Assembly: GCA_012932865.1 (NCBI GenBank)
Contig: SAXG01000037.1
Location: forward strand, 388,622 to 452,621
DNA length: 64,000 nucleotides
Direction of reading: 5' to 3'
Source: Amylostereum areolatum
Lineage: Eukaryota > Basidiomycota > Agaricomycetes > Russulales > Stereaceae
Shown: positions 23,391 to 32,486 of the stretch, in pieces
How positions within the stretch are numbered: position 1 is the first letter of the stretch
Layout of the letters: each line of letters opens with the position of its first letter
Notes under the pieces: generated by a model
Seen by the model: only the letters and a program-made list of their open reading frames with translations
Databases searched by the model: none
What the model was told of the DNA's origin: nothing
Position numbers and translations under genes: made by a program

Positions 23391-23836
23391 CGGGCTGAGT
23401 TTGAGAAAAAGACTCTTGGGGGTCCGCCGTCGGGGATCTCGGTCAAGCGTTGTGTGCTCAGAAGCCTCGTGTGCGACATCGCGGTGAGCCTTCCCCACCC
23501 CCCTAGCGTGGATCTTGTGAAATATGGCTGCAAGGTGATGAGAAGTGCGAAAGTAGTACGTGCATCTATCCGTAACTTTGAACTTCAGCCGGCTTCCGCC
23601 GTACTAGTCGTCGACGCTCGCTGCAGACATTTTGAGCTCTTGGAGCCCTCATGATCTATCGCGCACGCATATACTTCCACGCAATGCAAAGGGATGTATC
23701 CAAGGTTCGATTCACGATACAGTAATCCTCTGCAGAGTAGACTTCGCATCCAGTCGCCCCGAATGCCGATCAGGCGATATCGCCCTAATGAAGACACGCC
23801 TATGTCAGCACGTTTTGATCAAACATCCGACGGATG
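23391..23836. other. Intergenic between SSP copy 1 promoter and GH74 3' end
   Basis: About 0.45 kb. No gene or repeat supported. Confidence 0.45.
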
Positions 23837-26560
23837 TTAAGTACCCACATAGAAGATTCCGCGACCGTTGGTCCCAATGTACACCCTGTACGAACACATC
23901 AGTCGTGGTCGAAAGCGGACTCTGTCTAACGGACGCACCGGCCATAGATACGTGGGTCCGCGGTCAGAACGTTCGAACCAGCTGATCCGAACCCGTGCGC
24001 CGCATCATTGATCTGTACCCACGTCGCGCCCTGGTCATCGCTCCTGAAGTAGCCAACGGTGCCGACGGCCGCTGCCGCAAAGACGGCGGGATAGCCGCTG
24101 CTCGTCTTCGGCGCGCCGAGCGCGATTGCCCAAGCCGCGCTGATGCCCTCGATAGCGGAAAAGGTGCTTCCAGAGTCCGTGCTGTGGAACAGTCCGGTAT
24201 TGGTCGACACCCACACGTCGCCTGTGACGGCAGGATTGACGGCAATCTTTACGGGGGAGGATGCGCTGCCCAGGGATCCCTTGCTGGCAAAGGTTTTGCC
24301 GCCATCGATGGAAAGGTAGAAGCTCGCGCCGGAAGCACCATAGAAAACGGAGTTGCTGAGCTTATCGGAGGCGATGATGGAGCCGGCGGGGAGGGAGGAG
24401 ACGGCGGTGAAGGTGCTTGTGAACTGGGAGACTTGCACGCCGTTGGAGGACGTACTCCACAGAACGGTGTCGCCGTCAGCGGAGAGAGCAACGTGGCCGC
24501 CGCTGACACCATCTGCGGCGCCGAAGTCTTGGCTCCTAGATCGAAGTGAGTCGTCGCGGCGAGAATCAGTTGTGTGGTTCCTACCAGGTTGCACCGGAAT
24601 CGGTGGAGAGCGCGACTTGCTTGCTGGATCTATATAAGAGGTGAATCCAACAAATCATCGTCTTAGAGGATGCATTCGGCCTACCCGTCGGTCGTGGTTC
24701 CAACGCGAACGATGTTCGTGGGCTGGTTTCCAGCGAAGTCGATGTCCGACGAGGTGCTCCATTGTGGGTTGTTGAACGAGGTCGCCGGTGCTTCGGTAAG
24801 ACTATCATGCACGAAGCCTTCGCCGAGCTCAAATCAGTATCTATCCGTGCAACAGTGCCCTCACAAGCGCACCGCAGTTGTCTCCCACAGCGGAGAGCAA
24901 GCTTGGGCCCGACGGGGGCGAAATCAGTCCCAAGATCGCCATCTCTTCGACCCCGAGCGCAAGGCTCTTCAGCGTAATGTTGAAGTCTGCTTGGTCCCAC
25001 TTGGTGAGGTCGTGCCCGCCGAGGATCGTCGCGCCCGTGCCGTACAGCCAGTGGTCTGAGTCGAACGGGTCGATCGACAGGCCCTCCATCATCCATCCGA
25101 TTTGTAGCGTTCCGAGTGTTTCGGTGGTGTAGGGAACGCCGAGCCACGGTGCGTTGGACTCGTCGTACGCGTAGTTCTTGTCGATGTCAGGGTAGGACGC
25201 ACCCCATGACCAGAGCGCGGTCCAAGTAGCACCGGAGTCTGTTGAGCGGAAGATCTGGCCATCTGGCCACCAGCTGTTGAGCGCTTTGTATGCACCGTCG
25301 CCGCGTTAGAATCCGCATGTCTTGATGAGAAGAAACCAACGGACCTGCGACCATGATGGTGCCGGGGTTTTGAAGGTCGACGGAGAGCCCTCCGAAACCG
25401 AAGTAAAGATCGCTCCCGGAGACGGGGGTGATGTCGGTCAATGTGTCGGCCGTGATGTCGTATTTGTACACGGCGCCGAGGGTCCCGTCGTAAGGACCAG
25501 CACCGTTCGAGTACGAGATGTAAAGTGACTTCTCAGCGGGAGAGAGAACGCCCTTATGGGGGAAGTAAACCGTTTGTTGTCCAGCGATAGCCGACCCTAC
25601 GTGGAATAGTCGAATACTTTGGGTGAGATGGGTGAGTAATGCTGCTTACAGGTCGATCCGGCATTCTCTGAGACGAAAACATTTTGCGTGCCGTTGCTGG
25701 TGACGCCGACGAAAATGCGAGGCGTCGCAGTACCAGAGCTTCCGGAGGTCGAATCGAACGTGACAAAAGCGACGCCCATGGGGTCGCTGTTGTAACCAGT
25801 CGTGTCAGTGGGGTCCGGTTCGTACGTTCCTGTAAGAAAGTGTGAGCTTTGAAAGACGGAGACACATAGCAGTGAATACCTGTATTAGGAAGACTAGTAA
25901 CCTGCGTCCAGGATCCGCCGAAGTCGGACGACTTCCAGAGACCATGGCCGCTTCGTGCGCCGAAGAACAAGATGTTATTGCTGTTCGGGTCGACTGCGAG
26001 ACGCTGATGGCAATAATGTGTGTGAAACCCCCTGCGCGGCGAGCAGGAGAGATTTACTCACCTCCCCGACACCGCGTCCGGGCATGTTTCCCCCGACCTT
26101 GAACGGCAGCTTCGACACGGCGAAGGAAGCGCCATAGTCGTCAGAGATCATGATCTGGCCGTCGTTTGGGTCGTACGAGTTCGTGTACATCCCAGTCGCC
26201 TGGAAGTACGAACGTCAGCGGGGGCAACGTAGAATTGGCGAACGTACGCACGAGGTACAGACGGTTCGTTTCAACGGGATCGGTAGCGATGGCGTCGACA
26301 CCCCAGTGGTTCCATGTAGTGTCGTTGGCGAAGTCGAGCAGGGGCGTCCATGAGTCGTCCGAGTTCAGCTTGTACGCGCCGCCAATATCCGCGCGTGCAT
26401 AGGCGAGACCTTTTTCGGAAGGGTTGAAGATGATGTCGGGAATGAAGCCCCCTCCACCACCGGTCACCACGTTCTTCCAAGTGTATGCCTGAGTGTCGGC
26501 GGCAGTGGCAGTAGATATAGACACCGCCGCCAAGACGAAGAAGGCGAGTGGTCTGTGCAT
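23837..26560 (-). CDS. Secreted GH74 xyloglucanase
   Basis: Predicted 745-residue endo-xyloglucanase or xyloglucan-specific hydrolase, extracellular, acting on hemicellulose. Ten exons: 26560-26252, 26199-26062, 26003-25880, 25829-25650, 25596-25345, 25283-24873, 24817-24685, 24629-24585, 24535-23939 and 23885-23837, phases consistent. Residues 1-21 (MHRPLAFFVLAAVS...) are a signal peptide. The tandem seven-bladed propellers show repeated Asp-box-like text (STDSGATW, RSDDQGATW, HSTDSGSTF). YARADIGGAY (Asp58) and GLSIDPFDSDH (Asp about 406) carry the positions of the two catalytic aspartates of GH74. The chain stops right after the last blade (NGRGIFYVGT); there is no C-terminal linker or CBM1. 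A TATA box (TATAAAT, 26619-26625) lies 60 nt upstream of the ATG. Confidence 0.96.
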
Positions 26561-26618
26561 GATGAGTAGCCTAGGGTGCCTGCGGAAGCTGGCTCATTCA
26601 ATCCTTGAGGCTGTCGAG

Positions 26619-26625
26619 ATTTATA
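26619..26625 (-). promoter_or_regulatory. TATA box of GH74 gene
   Basis: GGTATAAATC on the minus strand, about 60 nt upstream of the start codon; spacing fits an inducible secreted-enzyme gene. Confidence 0.6.
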
Positions 26626-27760
26626 CCACTCTCATTTACCGCAACGTGTTATATCACCCGAGGAACACGCGCATCTGCTATAAAACCTCCGAGGAAGAGG
26701 CGAAAAGGGTAAACACGACGTTGGTCTCGGGGTGGTAAAGAGCACCTTTTCGCGAAAGACGTCGTCTGATGAACTCGAGCGGATAGGTGACACAGAAACA
26801 CCGAGGTTCCATCCAACCATGCGCCTGCTGGGAAACACCGAGAGGACGACAGCCTATAGAAAGGAGTGAGTACAGCGTCGTAACGGAACGAGAAAGCCAA
26901 GTGTCCTTGCCGGACGGCCCGCTGCCGCTATAAACGGGGGGTTGTCTTGGACATTTGACCGGTGACCGGCTTGCCACGTCGATGTGTGCATCCATTGAGT
27001 GCATCGGGGTCGCCAGGATGGAGTAAAGTCGTCCGTACGAGGTTCAGCAGGGAGATTCTGCGCTCGGTGACCTGGAAAATGACGCCGGGAGCCCGCGCGC
27101 AAAGTAGAATAGGCCTGCAACGAGCCAGTCGTTCAGCGTGAAGCATTTAAAAATGAGTGCGTCCATATGATATACATAGAGCTCACCGAAACCTCCGAGT
27201 CTGAGCTGTCTGAGGACGCCACTTTTTTGGTACTTCACACGATGTCAGTGTCGAGCCGTCCGAAACACCACCGACGACTCCCCAGGCAAGCATGGCTGTT
27301 ATCTTGCGATCTGGGAGGTACCATGCATCTATGTAGGAACGTGAGCTTTGAAAAGAAGCACTGTGGTCCAAATCGTGGTCCTCCACAGTGCAAACTGCGT
27401 AAATCGAAGAAGGTGAGTGGTTGATCACGTGTGTATCGGACTCGGAGGGACGCGCCGGCGGCGCCGAAAGTCAACAAACCTGGTTCACACTTCGAAGTCG
27501 CCTCAACGGTCGGCGGCCCATCCTTGTCTCATTGTCAATATTCAGACCTCCGTATTGTCTGGGAACGGTCGCCAATGCCCGGAATGGTCATCCCAAAGTT
27601 TGCCACCAGTCGCCTCGTCTCAGTGCCACCGTCATTCCAATGAAGAGGCTTGCCACCGTTCGACCGTTCGACATGTCCGGCTATATAACCCAAATGCTTT
27701 CAAAACCATCCCCCTCCCCTGCGACCCCCGTCGACTTGCCTCGAATCTCCCTACCTAGCA
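26626..27760. other. Intergenic between GH74 and the Sel1-like gene
   Basis: About 1.1 kb. Several overlapping short frames, none with a domain. The last 100 nt include TATATAACCC at 27682, a possible TATA box for the gene starting at 27761. Confidence 0.45.
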
Positions 27761-28547
27761 ATGCAGTCCCTCAAAGCCGACGTCCCCCTACAAAATAAAT
27801 CCGATCCTTCGACGGTGGACCCGGGCATGATCGCTTACATTCGCACCTTCAGGAATCCCATCGTTGCTGCCGACAACGAAGAGCTCCTTCAAGCGCCTCG
27901 CCCCTCGGAGATCGATATCGCGCAGCGCATGCTTAATATCTTACCGCTCGAGAGCCTCGTGGAAGCGGCGCACACTGGCCAAGACGCGAGACTGAAGGTC
28001 GAGCTGGGTCTGAGGTCAGTCGACCGTCCCCGCCCGTCAACGTTCAACGTTCAACGTTCAACCCGTGCGTCCCTCTCACGCACCCTCCTACCTCCCCGAC
28101 AGGCAATACAGCGGCTGGGGGATCGCGGAAGACAGAAGCGCGGCCGTGGCGCTCTGGCGCGCCGTCGCGACTGACGACTGGCTGAGGGCCGTGGGTGGCA
28201 TGTCCGCGCCCCTCGCCGCGCGCTACCTCTGCATGTACCATCGGGACGCGTTTGGCGAGACCAAGGACGCGCACCACCTCCGGCAGTGCATGCACTGGGC
28301 CGAGCGCGCGGCCATGTACGTCTCGCCCCGGGACCTCCAGCGGCTGCAGGAGATCATCGTGGGCGCGCTGGGCGCGGAGGAGGCCAAGACGTGCATGCGG
28401 CGACCCGCGGAAGAACACGAGCCCGCGGGCGGGCAAAGGGCGAGGGAGACGCCCGACGGCGATGACGAAGCTGAAGTGCGGGCGCGCGAGGACAGGCCTC
28501 TTTCACAAGTTCACATGCGTATATATGTCCAATCCATGATTGTGTAA
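27761..28547 (+). CDS. Sel1/MYND-family protein lacking the MYND finger (copy A)
   Basis: Predicted 232-residue protein, exons 27761-28014 and 28103-28547. It is a paralogue of the MYND protein at 38756-40090: both have an N-terminal helical part with a DYIRAYR / AYIRTFR segment, then LKVELGLRQYSGWGIAEDRSAA versus MKIELGLRKYSGFGIEKDSEAA, with an intron at the identical place and phase (after the GLR arginine's first two bases). A CLCMYRMS / YLCMYHRD segment and WAERAA versus WAEQAA follow. This Sel1-like helical part is normally followed by a MYND zinc finger; here the reading frame continues into an acidic, low-complexity tail and stops, with no cysteine/histidine array. The intron holds a CGTTCAA heptamer repeat. 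Function unknown. Confidence 0.8.
28036..28062 (+). repeat. CGTTCAA heptamer repeat (3 units) inside an intron
   Basis: GTCAACGTTCAACGTTCAAC continuing for about 27 nt in the intron of the Sel1-like gene. The same heptamer is repeated at 38121-38147 and, as a dimer on the other strand, at 22066-22079. Confidence 0.85.
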
Positions 28548-28958
28548 TTCGGCCCTCTTCGTACGTGCCATTTGACCCAATTCCGAGGCTGGTGTAATGG
28601 ATTGGAGATGTTTTTTTTTTGACTGCTCCTGAGTCCTTACATATTTCTGTACGCGAACCTGGATGAAATCTCTGAGCTCCCATGGGGCTCCTGCTCCCGG
28701 GAGTCCCCTCCTTGTCTCCCTCCCTCCCCGACGTGGGTTCAGGCCGACTTGCGCGTCGTTCTTATTAAGTAGTGTCCCGAGAGCTGTCGGCACGTCACAT
28801 TTTCATCAGCATGCGAGGTGAGAGCACGGGGACAGCAGGCTGAAGCTTGAAGAGATATACGTCGTGGTTCATGGAGTGGATGAAAGAGTCAGAAAGACGC
28901 ATTCACGAACGCGCTACGGGACCACCGCAACCGCGGAGGAAGCTTGTCGGGACCCGAC
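28548..28958. other. Intergenic, no supported gene
   Basis: About 0.4 kb between the Sel1-like gene and the retroposed insert; includes a T9 run near 28612. Confidence 0.45.
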
Positions 28959-28974
28959 AGACAGCCACGTGGCA
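28959..28974 (+). repeat. Target-site duplication, left copy
   Basis: AGACAGCCACGTGGCA, identical to 29551-29566. Confidence 0.85.
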
Positions 28975-29550
28975 GGGCTCTCTTGACCTCTAACCACCAC
29001 CATCACTTGGGATTGGGGACCCCAAGTGGGTGCGTGGGAGGCCTGGGGAGGCGAGAACCTGGCTTGCCAGGCTCGTCAAAGTCGGCAGCCCTCCGCCGCA
29101 AGCCAGCGACGTATGCGGAACGTCGTTGGTACCCGCAGAACCGAGGCCGTCGACGTGGACGACGGCCCACCCCTCCTACCCACCCCGGTTTTCCCCGCTG
29201 AGTTCTTGAGGCCCAGCAATGTCTGGCTCCCTCTCCTCTATGCGCCAGCGCTGTGAGGCGGCAGTGTGCCTGCAGCTGTCGTCGACGCCCGCTGGTATGG
29301 GGTCCGGTTCTTCATGGGGCTTTGCCCCCCTTCACCGCGTGGCCCCCGCGTGCGGTTCTCCCAACGCGCCGTCTCTTGCCACTCGAGTTCGACGCATCCC
29401 TTCCTTTCAACGACCCTTCCATCCTTCTGTCCGACTCTGTTCTACCATACTTTCCGTTCACCTGTACCCTTCGGGGAGCCGCATTTAGTCTTAGGTACTT
29501 GACGCGGGATATAAATGTATTCAAAAAACAAAAAAAAAAACAAAAAAAAA
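28975..29550 (+). mobile_element. Retroposed insert with A-rich tail (SINE or processed retrocopy)
   Basis: A 576-nt segment flanked by an exact 16-nt direct repeat. Its 3' end is an A-rich tail at 29522-29550 (blocks of 6, 9 and 10 A separated by single C). These are the marks of LINE-type target-primed reverse transcription. The insert is GC-rich and its frames show no protein domain. Near its 5' end, blocks such as GTGGGAGGCCTGGGGAGGCG resemble structured RNA, but I cannot name the source. No clear A box plus B box pair for Pol III was found, so a truncated LINE 3' end or a processed copy of a transcript is as likely as a SINE. Confidence 0.75.
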
Positions 29551-29566
29551 AAGACAGCCACGTGGC
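29551..29566 (+). repeat. Target-site duplication, right copy
   Basis: AGACAGCCACGTGGCA, directly after the A-rich tail. The first A may belong to the tail. Confidence 0.85.
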
Positions 29567-30008
29567 AATTCGACCAATCGGAGGTCGTCTGGATCACTAC
29601 ATGAATATTGAGCTCGATGATGCGGCTGTCCTTGTCTGAGGTTCTCAATTGATGTCGCGTTCGACGTCGGACTTGGTCGTACGGATTAGCGGGACCCCAC
29701 CACTGCCGTCTGCCGCCATGACGCCTAGTGCTCCGCACCGCCACTGTCTTCAACTCCGGGTGTTCCTCTCTTAACCCTGTCTTTGTCTTTTCTGCCCCCA
29801 GCCCCTCTCCCATCTCCGAACCGCCCCGACCGTCGTGTCCACAGCTCTCTTTCGAACGACGAGACAAGAGCTGCTTACTTACCAGCACCGGTACGCTGCA
29901 ATTCAATCTTCCTACCATGCACAGCCCAGCCACTTAACCCATGGTGGCAGACAGACGAAGGAGGACCCGCACGAACGAACGACCGCCACCCCGCCTCACC
30001 TGATCGCC
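29567..30008. other. Intergenic, promoter side of DUF7330-like gene copy B
   Basis: About 0.4 kb, pyrimidine-rich near 29760-29830 on the plus strand, as is common upstream of fungal transcription starts. No separate gene supported. Confidence 0.4.
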
Positions 30009-31337
30009 ATGATATACACCGGGAACGAGAAGAAGGACGCGCACGAGACACGCGTAGCGTTGGCCCGCGTGAGTGCGCTCACTCGTACGCCGCGACGTAT
30101 CACCCCCGCCCGGCGACTGACCGGCAGGCTCCCTCCCAGTTCGAAACCTTGGGAGACGCCCCGCCGTCCTACCCCTCCGACGAATTCCTCGCCCTCCCGG
30201 GCCCCTCCGCCCTCAACAGCCCCGCCCACGCCGGACATTCCGCCCCCGACCTGCACACTTACCCCCCACCCTCCCCATCGCAACTCCCCACCCCCCCGCC
30301 GTCCGCGCCTCCCCGCACCCACTCCGCACCGCAGACGCAGACGCACCGACACACCCGCACGCAGTCCTCGCCGCACCCGCCCGCGCCGCCTCGTGCACCG
30401 CTCAAGGCGCTTCTCGACGCCCCCGTCATCAACGGCGTCTTCCTCTCCTCCCGCAACGAGCCGCTCGAAGGTCCGTCTCGCCCGCCGCGACCGCTTCCCC
30501 CGCCCCCGTCCGCTCACCGCTCACCCCTCGGGTCCGCCCACAGGCGCCTGGCGCATCGACCCCGAGCTGAGCATGATCGGGACCCCCCCGAAGCGCGCCA
30601 AAGCCCGCCCGAAGCGCGTGCAGAAGGCGACGGCGGCGGACCCGCACGTCACGCTCGACACCCGCGCCGGCGCGATCACCGCGCGGTTCTCGGTCATCGG
30701 ACGCAGCCCGCGCACGCCGATGAAGGCGAGCGTGCGGATCACGACGCGGAGCGGGACCGTGCACGTCGATATGGTGCGTCCAGCTCCTCTGTCGGCTTGG
30801 GGGAAAAGGGGGGGGGGGGGGGGGGTACAACGTTGACCGTCCGTGTGTTCATGTGTGCAGAAGGAGCAGAGCCCGGGCCGCTACGTCGATTTGGACATCT
30901 ATTCGAAGACAGGTGCGTCCCGTCCCCCCCCCCCCCCCCCTCTCTCCCTCTCCATTCCGTCCGACCGAGGGGCATGCTGACGGCGCGACCGCACAGGCAC
31001 GTCCACCGTGCTTCTCCCGAGGACGTTCTCGGGCGTCGCCGAGCTGCGCTCGCGCAAGGGCAAGCTCGAGGTGCTCGCCGCGCTCTCGCAGCACGCGCGC
31101 ATCCTCAAGTCCACGGACGAAGAGGTGCTGCTGCTCATCGGCACCGTGCGCCCGCCGGACGCGCCGACGCAGCTCGCGGACTACGTGCGCTTCAACTCGG
31201 AGGCGGGCACGGTGCGGATCGGGTTCACGGTCGAGGACGACAGGGCGGAGGTCGTCGTCGGGTTTTGGCAGAAGCTGGGGAAGATGCTCCGCGGGGGGGA
31301 CGCCGGGGCGGAGGGAAGGCCCAAGGAAAAGGCGTGA
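30009..31337 (+). CDS. DUF7330-like protein, copy B
   Basis: Predicted 341-residue protein, exons 30009-30068, 30128-30470, 30544-30773, 30861-30912 and 30997-31337, phases consistent. The N-terminal 135 residues are Pro/Ser-rich and probably disordered, with DAPPSYPSDEF near the start. The folded part begins ALLDAPVINGVFLSS and GAWRIDPEL, continues with beta-rich text (VTLDTRAGAITARFSVIG, MKASVRITTRSGTVHVDM), a 52-nt exon GRYVDLDIYSK, then STVLLPRTFSGVAELRSRKG and ADYVRFNSEAGTVRIGF. It resembles a family I recall as DUF7330, fungal, unknown function. The paralogue at 36164-37665 is in inverse orientation with the same exon pattern, including an identical 52-nt exon length. Introns 3 and 4 carry long G or C tracts. 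Confidence 0.85.
30808..30825 (+). repeat. Poly-G tract in intron 3 of DUF7330-like copy B
   Basis: A run of about 18 G between donor and acceptor of a short intron. Confidence 0.9.
30920..30940 (+). repeat. Poly-C tract in intron 4 of DUF7330-like copy B
   Basis: A run of about 18 C directly after the splice donor GTGCGTCCCGT. Confidence 0.9.
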
Positions 31338-31711
31338 TTTGCTTTCGGCGGCGGCGGGCGTCTTACACTCACTTTTGTCGAATTGTTCTGCGACGACATT
31401 CATCATGCGGACTACACCTGTCTAACTTAATTGCATGCGTTGCCCCTCGGTGTACCCGTTCGGCACGTCCCCTCGAAGTCGTTGGAAGGCCGGCGGTGCA
31501 AGTCCATAATATGAACCTTGAAGTGACTTCGCGTCTTGAAGCTTGAGCAAAAAGGCCCTCCGACCAGGGAAACAATTCGCCGCGATTTGTTCGCGGGGAC
31601 AAAGGTCGCGCACGTCCCCACGCAGTCGCACCCGAACACAAGCCCATCGAAACTCCGATAGATATATATATCGATACACCGACATAGGATATGTATAACG
31701 CAGCGGTAGTA

Positions 31712-31762
31712 CAGCAACACACACACACACACACACACACGCACGCACACGCACACGCACAC
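31712..31762 (+). repeat. CA dinucleotide microsatellite
   Basis: CA repeated about 14 times then CGCA/CA variants, ending near 31762. Confidence 0.95.
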
Positions 31763-31825
31763 GGATATCAAGGAGTACACTCGTAGACAAAATATCGGAC
31801 GGAGATCGCATGGAAGGCATGGAAA

Positions 31826-31850
31826 GGGGGGGGGGGGGGTGGGGGGGGGT
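31826..31850 (+). repeat. Poly-G tract
   Basis: About 13 G, one T, then about 10 G. Confidence 0.9.
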
Positions 31851-31993
31851 GGAGGTGGTGTCCGCGGGAGGGTCGGACACACGCAACGGGGCGCAGAACT
31901 GTGCGGTTAATGGAGGGGGGGGTGGAGGGTAAGGTAAGGGAGGGAGGGGGGTTGGTGGTAGACAAGGAGAGAGGCATGACGCGCGGCGCAGGG

Positions 31994-32026
31994 CGAACGA
32001 ACGAACGAACGAACGAACGAACGAAG
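31994..32026 (+). repeat. GAAC tetranucleotide microsatellite
   Basis: GAAC repeated about seven to eight times. Confidence 0.92.
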
Positions 32027-32486
32027 AAATTAAAAGAGAGAGGGCGGGGATCGCGCAAGGGAGTGTGGGGGTGTGACGGGAGCAGATGCGGAACGACGGT
32101 CATTGGTGGGGTAGGCTAAGGTAGGGTAAAGTGATGCGATGTAGGGTAAGCCTCAACAGCAAGAGGGGGGGAGAGCAACAGCGAACGGGGCACAGTCACA
32201 GAGACAGACGACGCGGACAGAGATGGCAGGGGCAGTACAGATGAGGAGCAGCGAGGCGAGATTGGCAATACACGGTGGGGTGGAGATGGAGACAGACAAA
32301 GCACAGGATTTGATGGGACGCGGGATGGGGCGCGAACGTGGAACGAGATGAGATGAGGTGGTGTAAGGTGAGGTGAGGTGAGATGCGGGCGGGGCGGGCG
32401 AGGGTGGTGGGTATGCAGCGCGTCCCGTGACACGATAGGTGTGGTTTTTTGTGTAGGGGGAGGACGGTCAGACCGGGGCTTTCCAC

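Larger units (their letters stand above)
31338..32486. other. Convergent intergenic stretch rich in simple repeats
   Basis: About 1.1 kb between two genes that converge. It contains a (CA)n run, poly-G tracts and a GAAC repeat, and from about 31900 to 32450 the plus strand is strikingly purine-rich. Apparent open frames here are products of the repeats. Confidence 0.6.

Noticed and set aside
29783..31546. 587-codon plus-strand open frame
   Set aside because: It reads through introns of the DUF7330-like gene in a GC-rich region. Only the part at about 30128-30470 is in the true coding frame; the rest is low-complexity Arg/Pro text.
31712..32026. Apparent Val/Cys-rich and Arg-rich proteins across this stretch
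   Set aside because: They arise from translation of CA, G and GAAC repeats.
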